Under the pieces are notes generated by a model, which did no database searches, had not been told where the DNA came from, and saw only the letters and a list, made by a program, of their open reading frames with translations. From assembly GCA_020350865.1 (NCBI GenBank), contig CP070726.1:2477643-2495219 (forward strand): 17,577 bases of DNA, in the 5' to 3' direction. Origin of the DNA: Thermoplasmata archaeon (GTDB taxonomy: Archaea > Thermoplasmatota > Thermoplasmata > GCA-020350865). The position numbers and the translations under genes were made by a program. Positions 6,891-14,309 of the stretch are shown here, piece by piece (the first letter of the stretch is position 1; each line of letters begins with the position of its first letter).

Positions 6891-8618
6891 ATGCTCATGC
6901 CCTCAGCTACCCCAAAACCACTGATCATCCAGAGCGACAAGACGCTGCTTTTGGAGGTGGAAAGCCCGGGTTATGATGGTGCCAGGGACGATATCAGCAG
7001 GTTCGCCGAGCTTGAAAAGAGCCTGGAATACATCCACACCTACCGCATAACCCCTCTCTCTTTGTGGAATGCCGCCGCAGCGGGCATGAAGAGCGGGGAT
7101 GTCATGGACATTCTTGAGAAATACACAAAATATCCCATTCCAGGCAACATAGAATACGAGGTCAGGGACTACATTTCAAGGTACGGGAAACTCACCCTGA
7201 AAAAGGAGGAAGAGGACCTCATTCTCGAATCGGGGGATGCCGCCCTCATCACCGAGATATGGAGGAACAGGAAGGTCAGGCCGTATCTGGGCAAGAAAAT
7301 AGGCAGGACCCTGCTTAAAATCAAGCCTGAGATGAGGGGTGTGGTGAAGCAGGCCCTAATCGAGATAGGTCATCCGGTGGAGGATCTGGCGGGCTATGTC
7401 GAGGGGGAGCATTTCTCCATCGATCTGCGCCAGGAAACACGAGAGGGTGTGAAGTTTGAGCTGAGAAAGTACCAGCAGGATGCGGTGGATGTTTTCCACG
7501 CCGGTGGAGGTGTGGGTGGAGGCAGTGGCACAGTGGTACTGCCATGCGGAGCCGGGAAGACAATGGTGGGTCTGGGCATCATGTCGGCTGTTTCCAGCAA
7601 CACACTCATTCTGTGCCCGAATGTGATAGGTGTCAGGCAGTGGATTGCGGAGATATCCGATAAAACCCACGTACCAGCCGATAGTGTCGGGGAGTACACA
7701 GGGGAGAAAAAGGAGATTTCCCCCATTACCATCACCACGTACCAGATACTCACATGGCGTCATTCAAAGGAAGGCGATTTTCCCCACTTCCAGCTGTTTC
7801 AGAAGAGAGACTGGGGCCTGATAATCTACGACGAGGTGCACCTTCTTCCCGCACCCATATTCAAGGTGACGGCCAGCCTTCAGGCCAGAAGAAGGCTTGG
7901 GCTGACAGCCACATTGGTGAGGGAGGACGGAAAGGAAAGAGAGGTCTTCAGCCTTATTGGTCCGAAGAAGTACGATATCTCCTGGAAGGTGCTGGAAAAC
8001 CAAGGATGGATCGCCCAGGCGGAGTGCATCGAAATAAGGGTGGATATGCCCTCCCATGCGAAGATGGACTATGCCCTGGCAGATGAGAGGAAGAAGTACA
8101 GGATAGCAGCCGAAAACCCAGTCAAGTACGACATCATCAGAAGTATCGTGACACGGCACAAAGATGACAACATCCTCATAATTGGCATGTACCTCGATCA
8201 GCTGGAGAAGATAGCCCGGGTGTTTTCCGCTCCCATCATCACGGGAAGGACGGCGAGAAACGAGAGGGAAAGGCTGTACGACCTGTTCAAAGATGGCGAT
8301 GTGAAGATGCTTGTTCTCTCCAAGGTCGCCAACTTCGCTTTGGATTTGCCGGATGCCAATGTTGCCATCCAGGTTTCAGGCACCTTCGGCTCCAGACAGG
8401 AGGAGGCACAGAGGTTGGGGAGGATACTGAGGTTAAAAAAGGACGGAAGCACAGCCAGATTCTATTCCATAGTCACCCGGGGGACAAAGGATCAGGAATA
8501 CGCCGAAAGAAGACAGCTGTTTCTCACAGAGCAAGGTTATAAATATTCGATAACCGATGGCATACAATTCGAGAGGCTAGGAAATGGGCAAGAAAGACCA
8601 ATCCAAGAGGACCTTTGA
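6891..8618 (+). CDS. XPB/ERCC3-type DNA helicase (SF2), bacterial-like architecture
   Basis: An ATP-dependent 3'-5' DNA helicase/translocase of the XPB family, implicated in nucleotide excision repair in related organisms. Residues from ATG 6891: an N-terminal domain (about 10-105) begins PLIIQSDKTLLLEV and has FAELEKS, THTYRITP-like HTYRITPLSLWNA and PIPGNIEYEVRDY; next a damage-recognition-like region and KYQQDAVD. The first RecA lobe has Walker A PCGAGKT (Lys223), DEVH (314-317), and LTATLVREDGKE, containing the XPB RED motif. The second lobe has GRTARNERE, then SKVANFALDLP and QRLGRILR (507-514, motif VI). The N-terminal domain is like that of actinobacterial XPB as I remember it. Length is about 575 aa, longer than the roughly 450-500 I recall for crenarchaeal forms. 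In-frame starts are GTG 6879, ATG 6891 and ATG 6897; none has a convincing SD. The next gene overlaps its last 35 bases. Confidence 0.93.
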   Translation: MLMPSATPKPLIIQSDKTLLLEVESPGYDGARDDISRFAELEKSLEYIHTYRITPLSLWNAAAAGMKSGDVMDILEKYTKYPIPGNIEYEVRDYISRYGKLTLKKEEEDLILESGDAALITEIWRNRKVRPYLGKKIGRTLLKIKPEMRGVVKQALIEIGHPVEDLAGYVEGEHFSIDLRQETREGVKFELRKYQQDAVDVFHAGGGVGGGSGTVVLPCGAGKTMVGLGIMSAVSSNTLILCPNVIGVRQWIAEISDKTHVPADSVGEYTGEKKEISPITITTYQILTWRHSKEGDFPHFQLFQKRDWGLIIYDEVHLLPAPIFKVTASLQARRRLGLTATLVREDGKEREVFSLIGPKKYDISWKVLENQGWIAQAECIEIRVDMPSHAKMDYALADERKKYRIAAENPVKYDIIRSIVTRHKDDNILIIGMYLDQLEKIARVFSAPIITGRTARNERERLYDLFKDGDVKMLVLSKVANFALDLPDANVAIQVSGTFGSRQEEAQRLGRILRLKKDGSTARFYSIVTRGTKDQEYAERRQLFLTEQGYKYSITDGIQFERLGNGQERPIQEDL

Positions 8619-9804
8619 CATCACCCGGATGGAAAGTGAGAAATCTGCCCTCCTTGCCATACTCGCCATGAACAAGGGCAGCTTGTCCGAAATCAAGCTT
8701 AAAAGAATCTATCTGGAGAAATTCACGCTCTGGCAGCTGCAGAAAGCAGAAGAGGGACTCATATCGGATGGGATTTTGGAAAAGGAGGGAAACGAAGAGA
8801 AGGCTTACTTTGAGTACAGGATTGAAAAAGAGCACATGAATTCTCTTGTGAAATCCCAGGCTTCCAAAAGGCTTGCACCTGACAAAAAGGAGCACATGGA
8901 GCCTGCCCATCCTGTGTGCTGCAGCGAGTATTCAATACTGTGGTATCTGTGGAATATCGACATTGAAATGGGAGGCCTGCTGTTATCACCGAAGCCCAAG
9001 AGGGATACACTGGCCAGGGAAAAGATGATGGAGGAGTTACTGGGTCTGAACAGGGAAGGTGTGAGATTCTCAAGGCAGATGGTGGATATCCTCAAAGAGG
9101 CGGGCTCATGGTCCGAGCGCGGATATCGGATGTGGAATGAGGTGCTAAAAGACACACATCTCCTCGTCAGGGATATATTCATTCTGGCACATGATCTTTT
9201 GAGGGGAGAAAGCCGGCTTGGAAGAGGGGAAGTGGGAAAGGACAACATGGATTACCTGTTAGACGAGCTTGCCAGATTGAAGGTGGGAAAATGGTACCCC
9301 CTGGATGCTTTTATTTCACACGCCAGGGCCGTCTTGTTTTCAGCGAACCAGCCCTTTCGTTGGGTTCACTTCGATGACGATGGCGTATGGCAGATTCTTG
9401 CAATGGAGCTCAGTATCCTGGGCGCGGTGGAGACAGCGGAAAACAACAAAAATGAACGGTTCGTCAGGCTCACTTCACTTGGAGGCTTCTGCCTGAACAA
9501 AATCAGCGAGCGCAGGTTTCTGAAGGAGATGTCAAAAAGGCAGGGGAAATTCATCGTCCATCCCAATTTCGAGGTGACGCTGGTTGCCAAGGAACTCGAT
9601 CCGAAGGTTACCCTTGAGCTGGCCATGTTCGCCGAGCCTGTAAAACTCGACACTGCCAGCGTATTAAGAATCACCAGGGGTTCTGTTGAGAAAGGAAAGC
9701 AGCTGGGCCTTGCCCCGGAAGAGATGGTGGGATTCTTAAAGGAGCACAGCAGGGGAAGGATTCCCCAGAACGTGGACTACTCGGTCAGGGACTGGGGAGG
9801 GTGA
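8584..9804 (+). CDS. XPB-partner protein with helicase-associated (XPB N-terminal-like) domain
   Basis: A 406-residue protein whose C-terminal about 85 residues (322-406) match the helicase-associated/XPB N-terminal-like domain (PF13625 type): KFIVHPNFEVTLVAKELDP, then FAEP, VLRITRGSVEKG, LAPEEMVGFLKEHS and IPQNVDYSVRDW. The same pattern opens the adjacent XPB helicase. Residues about 15-85 look like a winged helix (SLSEIKLKRIYLEKFTLWQL) and about 225-300 like a second one; the middle is helical. There are no nuclease, ATPase or metal-binding motifs, so it is not obviously the Bax1 nuclease of other archaea. It overlaps the helicase by 35 bases (ATG 8584; helicase stop 8618), implying coupled translation. 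A regulatory or DNA-binding partner of XPB is the inferred role. Similar XPB-linked proteins exist in actinobacteria as I recall (Rv0861c/Rv0862c). Confidence 0.85.
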   Translation: MGKKDQSKRTFDITRMESEKSALLAILAMNKGSLSEIKLKRIYLEKFTLWQLQKAEEGLISDGILEKEGNEEKAYFEYRIEKEHMNSLVKSQASKRLAPDKKEHMEPAHPVCCSEYSILWYLWNIDIEMGGLLLSPKPKRDTLAREKMMEELLGLNREGVRFSRQMVDILKEAGSWSERGYRMWNEVLKDTHLLVRDIFILAHDLLRGESRLGRGEVGKDNMDYLLDELARLKVGKWYPLDAFISHARAVLFSANQPFRWVHFDDDGVWQILAMELSILGAVETAENNKNERFVRLTSLGGFCLNKISERRFLKEMSKRQGKFIVHPNFEVTLVAKELDPKVTLELAMFAEPVKLDTASVLRITRGSVEKGKQLGLAPEEMVGFLKEHSRGRIPQNVDYSVRDWGG

Positions 9805-9820
9805 GATCACCTTCTTTTTA
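9797..9820 (+). terminator. Hairpin plus T-tract ending the XPB operon
   Basis: Bases 9797-9804 pair with 9807-9814 (GAGGGTGA with TCACCTTC, one G-T wobble, tight loop around GA). TTTTT at 9815-9819 follows. The stem includes the stop codon of the XPB partner gene and overlaps the stop of the minus-strand anchor fragment. It has the form of an intrinsic terminator; archaea mainly need the T-tract. Confidence 0.5.
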
Positions 9821-9967
9821 CATAGACCACAAGTCCTGCAATCACAACCACGGCCATGATTACTGCGGTTAGCGGATTGAAAATCTTTGAAAGAGACAGC
9901 TCGCCTTCCTTGACATTGACCGTATCAGACGTAAAATTTTCGATTTGATCGGGTGAAATATACCGGG
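9807..9967 (-). pseudogene. Orphan C-terminal membrane-anchor fragment of a surface protein
   Basis: The minus-strand frame ending at TGA 9809-9807 reads ISPDQIENFTSDTVNVKEGE, then LSLSKIFNPLTAVIMAVVVI and AGLVVYVKRR. That is a spacer with one N-glycosylation sequon, a single hydrophobic TM stretch of about 17 residues, and a basic KRR stop-transfer end. This is how the C-terminal anchor of an archaeal surface protein looks. The frame has no usable start codon upstream, and a stop codon lies about 70 bases above 9967. It directly follows, in another frame, the stop of the 309-residue anchored protein, which already has its own TM. The likeliest reading is a remnant of a second, decayed surface-protein gene. 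A frameshifted tail of a neighbour is the alternative. Confidence 0.45.
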
Positions 9968-10897
9968 CTATTCTTCTTCCTCGCCCTCCTCTTCTTGTAT
10001 GGATTGAGACCGCGGGAGGTCAGCTCTTCTCCTTCTATAACCGAGAATCCCCGCCAAAATAATAACAATGACGATTATCACTATTATTACACTTGTTGGG
10101 ATATCCTGACTTACAATACCCTCTTTGATTCTCAGGTTCAGCCTATACCAGAATTCATCGGACTCCTTTTCAGCTGTCCCGGTTATCACAATTTCGATAT
10201 TGGACGCCTTTGAATCGATATCGGAGGATACTTGCACATCTACTTCCACGTCCTCGGTTTTATGCTGCTCAACAGGAATGCCATGGGTAACATCCACCGA
10301 AACGCCCTCAGCCTCCAGGTCTTTGATATTGGTAACTTCGATTGTATACTCATCATCGCAATTCCCTTTGTTCTCCAATTGCATTATAAAACTGGTGCGT
10401 TTTCCACTCTCCACCTCCTTTTCAGGCTCCGCGCAGTATATCTCACACAGGGAAAAGGGCAAGACAATCAACTGCACGAAAGCGGATTCAACATCGCCGC
10501 TTTGAGCGCCCTGCTGCCATGTGCCGCCGATTTCAATGCTGTGTTTGTCCGAGGCACTGGTATGTAAAGGAACAGTACACACCAATTGCATTTCCTCGCT
10601 TTGGTGGTTTGCCTGAAATACCATATCTGGGGGACTGATGACGGAAATTCCCACTGAGGGTCGGGCGAAAAGAGTCACCTCGACAGGTGTGACCGGATTC
10701 GTGGTTTGACAGGTTATGGTTGCGACCAGACTAGAGGAGCCGGATGATCCGGGAGATACGTCTACTTCCATGGATGGAGGCGCTTCCACACTCACCGTCG
10801 TAACCAATGGTATAGCTGGGATAGATATTGTGAATACATACAGATTCGATGAGATGAATAAAATGACCATTACGAATATCGAGGCCGCCTTCCTCAT
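9968..10897 (-). CDS. Secreted protein with CARDB/NEW3-like domains and C-terminal TM anchor
   Basis: 309 residues. A signal peptide (MRKAASIFVMVILFIS, then further hydrophobic residues to about residue 35) leads into two beta-rich regions. The second (about 160-260) has the CARDB/NEW3 pattern: MQLENKGNCDDEYTIEV, then GVSVDVTHGIPVEQHKTEDV and IVITGTAEKESDEFWYRLNL. A TM helix follows (SVIIVIIVIVIILAGILGY, near residue 275), then RRRR and a strongly acidic cytoplasmic tail (EEEGEEEE). The topology is outside-facing with one anchor. The function is unknown; such domains occur in archaeal surface and protease-associated proteins. I chose ATG 10897 over a TTG at 10906 because it places MRKAAS at the start of the signal peptide. 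It is transcribed toward the XPB operon. The 233-bp gap upstream (10898-11130), shared with PEPCK, holds no gene I can see. Confidence 0.75.
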   Translation of the reverse strand: MRKAASIFVMVILFISSNLYVFTISIPAIPLVTTVSVEAPPSMEVDVSPGSSGSSSLVATITCQTTNPVTPVEVTLFARPSVGISVISPPDMVFQANHQSEEMQLVCTVPLHTSASDKHSIEIGGTWQQGAQSGDVESAFVQLIVLPFSLCEIYCAEPEKEVESGKRTSFIMQLENKGNCDDEYTIEVTNIKDLEAEGVSVDVTHGIPVEQHKTEDVEVDVQVSSDIDSKASNIEIVITGTAEKESDEFWYRLNLRIKEGIVSQDIPTSVIIVIIVIVIILAGILGYRRRRADLPRSQSIQEEEGEEEE

Positions 10898-11088
10898 ACC
10901 TACCAAGATTACATTAGCCTGAAACTGAATAAAGTTTTCGATTTCTTGAAATACTTGGTAATTTCATCTTCTATCCAACGAAATCCGTCTCGTTTCAATC
11001 CAAAAGTATATGGTATTCGGATGTATTGTGGTGGATGCCGACCCAGTTGGGGGGAGCCTTATAAGGGTGGCCATCATCAAAAATATGA

Positions 11089-11098
11089 ATTTATATTG
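11089..11098 (+). promoter_or_regulatory. TATA-like box for the PEP carboxykinase gene
   Basis: AATTTATATT is centred about 37 bp before ATG 11131. The predicted start site (about 26 bp downstream, near 11120) lies at or next to GGGAGG. A small CCCC-CATACA-GGGG hairpin (11102-11114) lies between the box and the start. Confidence 0.5.
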
Positions 11099-11117
11099 GA
11101 CCCCCATACAGGGGATA

Positions 11118-11123
11118 GGGAGG
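11118..11123 (+). promoter_or_regulatory. Shine-Dalgarno site that decides the PEPCK start
   Basis: GGGAGG is one base before an in-frame ATG (11125) but seven bases before ATG 11131. The second ATG is therefore the better start. Confidence 0.6.
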
Positions 11124-11130
11124 TATGTGT

Positions 11131-13023
11131 ATGCCCGAAGATGTTCACAGCTTTTTGAAAGAACGCCTGGGGGAAGAGGGATACCAAAAACTCGTGAAAA
11201 TCGAAAATCCGAAGCTTCACACGTTTATCGCCAAATACATTGAAATTTGCAATCCAGATAAAATCAACGTGTACACCGATTCTGAGGAGGACATCAAGAG
11301 GACAAGGGAGGCCGCAGTACGCCTGCACGAGGAGGCGCAGCTTGCCGAGCCGAATCACAGCCTCCATTTCGACGGTTACTACGATCAGGCCAGGGACAAG
11401 CCCAAAACAAAGTTCTTGTTACCTGAAGAAAAAGACCTCGGCCCCGAGATCAATGCCACGGACAGGGAGGAGGGCCTAGCCGAGATCCATGAGATCATGA
11501 AGGACATCATGTCGGGAAAGGAGCTGCATCTCAAGTTCTTCTGCCTCGGGCCCACAGACTCCCCGTTTTCAACTCCATGCATCCAGATGACGGATTCGGC
11601 CTATGTTGCCCACAGCGAGGACCTTCTATACAGACAGGGTTACAAGGAGTTCATGAGACAGGGGAAGGATGCGAGGTTCTTTTCGTTCGTGCACTCCGCA
11701 GGTGAGCTCGAAGAGGCAGGGCTTGGACTCGGTGTGAGCAGGAACATCGAGAAGCGGCGGGTGTACATCGATTTGGAGGACGAGGTCATATATTCCGCAA
11801 ACACCCAGTACGGGGGCAACACCATCGGTCTGAAAAAACTTGCCATGCGCCTTGCATTGAACCGGGCCTCAAAAGAGGGCTGGCTCACGGAGCACATGCT
11901 CATCATGGGCGTCTTCGGGCCGCAGGACAGGATGAGCTACTTCACAGGTGCCTTTCCCTCCATGTGCGGCAAGACGTCAACAGCCATGATCGAGGGGGAG
12001 ACCATTGTCGGGGACGACATCGCATACATCCGCAATGTTGATGGGGAGGCCAGGGCAGTGAATGTGGAGTCAGGTATCTTCGGTATCATCGAGGGAATAA
12101 ACGATGTCGACGACAAGCTGCAGTGGAAGGCCTTGAACAGTCCGGAGGAGATCATCTTCTCCAACCAGCTCTTCCATGATGGCGGAAAGGTTTATTGGAA
12201 CGGCAAACCCGGAGACATCCCAGAGAAAGGGGTGAACCACTCAGGGGAATGGCACAAGGGCAAAAAGGATGAAAACGGCAGGGATATCACGCCCTCCCAC
12301 AAGAACGCCCGCTTCACCATACGCCTGAGCATCCTCGAAAACGTGGACCCTGCACTACACGATCCGGAGGGTGTCCTTGTTTCGGGCTTCATATACGGGG
12401 GCCGGGATTCGGACACATGGGTGCCTGTTGAGGAGGCCTTCGACTGGACGCACGGCATCATAACCAAGGGGGCCGCTCTGGAATCTGAGACCACAGCTGC
12501 CACACTGGGAAAGGAGGGGGTCCGTGTGTTCAACCCCATGTCCAATCTGGATTTCCTTTCCATTCCCATAGGGAGGTACATACAGGACAACCTGAACTTC
12601 GGGGAGAGCCTCAGTGTGGTCCCAAAGATATTTTCGGTGAATTACTTCCTGAAGAACAATGAGGGTAAGTGGCTCAACCACAAAAACGACAAGCGCATCT
12701 GGCTCAAATGGATGGAGCTGCGGGTGAACGGGGATGCAGAGGCAATAAGGACCCCCACCGGTTTCATCCCGGAATACGAAGACCTTAAAAGACTGTTCAA
12801 AGAGGTGTTTGAAAAAGAGTATTCCGAGGAAGATTACATCGAGCAGTTTACCGTCCGGATTCCAGAGAACCTTGCCAAGATCCACAGGATAACGGATGTC
12901 TACAAGACACGGGTCCTTGACACACCGGGAATCGTGTTCGACATTCTGGAGGCGCAGAAGAGGAGGTTGGAAGAGGCCAGGACCAAGTACGGGGATTACA
13001 TAAAACCGGGGGAATTGATGTAA
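11131..13023 (+). CDS. pckG: Phosphoenolpyruvate carboxykinase (GTP)
   Basis: A GTP-dependent PEPCK that interconverts oxaloacetate plus GTP with PEP, CO2 and GDP, in the cytoplasm, serving gluconeogenesis or anaplerosis. The 630 residues match the GTP family (about 600-640). The P-loop block FPSMCGKTSTAM has the hyper-reactive Cys279 followed by Gly280, Lys281 and Thr282 of the nucleotide-binding kinase-1 motif. Also typical are the LGPTDSPFSTPCIQMTDS substrate-site segment, GDDIAYIRN (metal-binding Asp), VESGIFGIIEG, SGFIYGGRDSDTWVPVEEAF and FSVNYFL. The ATP-type PEPCK signatures are absent. The ORF is intact. It stands alone with its own promoter and converges on the UPF0104 membrane protein; the stop lies in a long hairpin. 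Confidence 0.96.
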   Translation: MPEDVHSFLKERLGEEGYQKLVKIENPKLHTFIAKYIEICNPDKINVYTDSEEDIKRTREAAVRLHEEAQLAEPNHSLHFDGYYDQARDKPKTKFLLPEEKDLGPEINATDREEGLAEIHEIMKDIMSGKELHLKFFCLGPTDSPFSTPCIQMTDSAYVAHSEDLLYRQGYKEFMRQGKDARFFSFVHSAGELEEAGLGLGVSRNIEKRRVYIDLEDEVIYSANTQYGGNTIGLKKLAMRLALNRASKEGWLTEHMLIMGVFGPQDRMSYFTGAFPSMCGKTSTAMIEGETIVGDDIAYIRNVDGEARAVNVESGIFGIIEGINDVDDKLQWKALNSPEEIIFSNQLFHDGGKVYWNGKPGDIPEKGVNHSGEWHKGKKDENGRDITPSHKNARFTIRLSILENVDPALHDPEGVLVSGFIYGGRDSDTWVPVEEAFDWTHGIITKGAALESETTAATLGKEGVRVFNPMSNLDFLSIPIGRYIQDNLNFGESLSVVPKIFSVNYFLKNNEGKWLNHKNDKRIWLKWMELRVNGDAEAIRTPTGFIPEYEDLKRLFKEVFEKEYSEEDYIEQFTVRIPENLAKIHRITDVYKTRVLDTPGIVFDILEAQKRRLEEARTKYGDYIKPGELM

Positions 13024-13048
13024 TATCACAATGATATAGACATCAATT
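13013..13048. terminator. Two-tier hairpin covering both convergent stop codons
   Basis: An outer stem AATTGATGT (13013-13021) pairs perfectly with ACATCAATT (13040-13048). Inside it, ATATCA (13023-13028) pairs perfectly with TGATAT (13032-13037) around a CAA loop. The only unpaired bases are A13022 and A13038-G13039. It covers the PEPCK stop (13021-13023) and the minus-strand stop (13047-13049), and the gap between the genes is 23 bp. It fits a bidirectional terminator or a shared 3'-end-stabilising structure. T-tracts are weak. Confidence 0.6.
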
Positions 13049-14117
13049 ACCCGCCTTGACCTTCTTTATGCTCCTTGTCATCTTGGTCCTTTTTCACCAG
13101 CGCTCCGCTTCTGGTGTCGATTTTCAGGCCCACTATGAACATGGCCGCAATTCCCAGGGGTATGGACAGCCAAATGGATGTCATTATCGTTAGTATCCCT
13201 GCCGTTGTGGCGGATGCCATGTCCACGCCCAGGGCTGCAAAGACCGAGGAAACCAAGGTGGCGTGGAGGGCTCCTATGGGCAGAAAGGCGCCGAAAACCG
13301 TGGCCACGCTGGATGCTATGAGCACGGCACCGAAGGAGGGTGCTTTCACATCGGGCAGCGATATGAGGATAAGATATATCCTGGCCGCCTCGTTGACCCA
13401 TATGGCCACTGTGAGTCCCACAAAGGCTGCTCCGCGTTTCTTCTGGACCAACAGGGCCCGCCTTATCTCCCTCACACCCATGATAAAGGAATCCAAAAAG
13501 GAGGTGAGACCCATCTCGATTTTTACCAGCCAGCCCTTTTTCGAAAACCTCCTAAATACACGAAAGACACCCCTGCATGACCTCTTGAGGAGCGCCGGGT
13601 GGCTGGCAATGTACAGCAAAATCACTATCAGTGCAATCACTGGCACGAAGGAAAGGAGCATGAGGGCCATATTGGACTCGGCAGAGAGAAGAAGCGGTAA
13701 TATCAGCGCAATACCTATAAGAGCCATGGATGTCAGTACAATCAGATCCATGATGCGTTCGATAAAGATGGTGGAGATCCCATGGCCCATGGGGGTTGCG
13801 TCCTCCTGTTTGAGGAGGTAGGCCCTCACAGGCTCGCCTCCGATTCGGCCCGGGGTTGTGTTGTTGATCATAAGGCCGATGAGCAGAAACAGATAAACCC
13901 GGGAAAGGGGAACCTTTCCCCCTGTCAAGCGAATGAGAAGAAACCAGCGTACAGCCTTCACAACACCGTTTATCATGTAGAGGGCAATCACGCACATGAT
14001 GAGGGTAAAATCGGTTTTTACGAGAATGTCGCCCATCTCCCTAGGGTCTGTGATGATGACCATTGCTGCTATCAAAAGGACGGATACAACAACCAGAAAA
14101 AGCAACCTTCTTTTCAT
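13047..14117 (-). CDS. Flippase-like/LPG-synthase TM family membrane protein (UPF0104, AglD-like)
   Basis: 356 residues. This is a polytopic membrane protein of the lysylphosphatidylglycerol synthase TM/UPF0104 family (PF03706 type). The family motif NNTTPGRIGGEPVRAYLL is present, followed by FIERIMDLIVL, with about seven to eight hydrophobic segments (for example LLFLVVVSVLLIAAMVIIT and VATVFGAFLPIGALHATLVS). The tail is Lys-, Asp- and Gln-rich. In archaea, relatives such as the C-terminal region of AglD are linked to glycan or lipid-linked sugar steps, and in bacteria to MprF. The substrate cannot be named here. ATG 14117 has GTGAGG upstream and gives MKRRLLFL; GTG 14153 is an alternative start with a TATA-like stretch near 14170-14185. 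The 190-bp region above it (14118-14309) holds no gene. Confidence 0.85.
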   Translation of the reverse strand: MKRRLLFLVVVSVLLIAAMVIITDPREMGDILVKTDFTLIMCVIALYMINGVVKAVRWFLLIRLTGGKVPLSRVYLFLLIGLMINNTTPGRIGGEPVRAYLLKQEDATPMGHGISTIFIERIMDLIVLTSMALIGIALILPLLLSAESNMALMLLSFVPVIALIVILLYIASHPALLKRSCRGVFRVFRRFSKKGWLVKIEMGLTSFLDSFIMGVREIRRALLVQKKRGAAFVGLTVAIWVNEAARIYLILISLPDVKAPSFGAVLIASSVATVFGAFLPIGALHATLVSSVFAALGVDMASATTAGILTIMTSIWLSIPLGIAAMFIVGLKIDTRSGALVKKDQDDKEHKEGQGG

Positions 14118-14309
14118 CGAGTGAACCCTCACCCTAGATTTTAACGGCAACACGCAAGCGATACACCGATAAAAATATTATCTTTTATTTGCCAGTAAAT
14201 TCGTCAATTTGGCCACACCATCCATAAAAATGAGGCAAATGACGGGAAAGGAGGAAAACCGGCGAATAAGATTCGGGCTCAGAAGCATTTGCACCAGTAT
14301 AATGAGAGC

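Noticed and set aside
6875..6940. ATG at 6875 (MSEEMYAHAL...) as a start for the helicase or a small protein
   Set aside because: Out of frame with XPB and stops after about 30 codons; no support as a gene.
11102..11114. CCCC-CATACA-GGGG hairpin before PEPCK, considered as a riboswitch or operator
   Set aside because: Only a 4-bp stem and, given the TATA position, probably partly upstream of the transcript start. Too weak to claim.
12355..13029. 224-codon minus-strand frame in PEPCK
   Set aside because: Antisense shadow of a fully conserved PEPCK; no domain seen.
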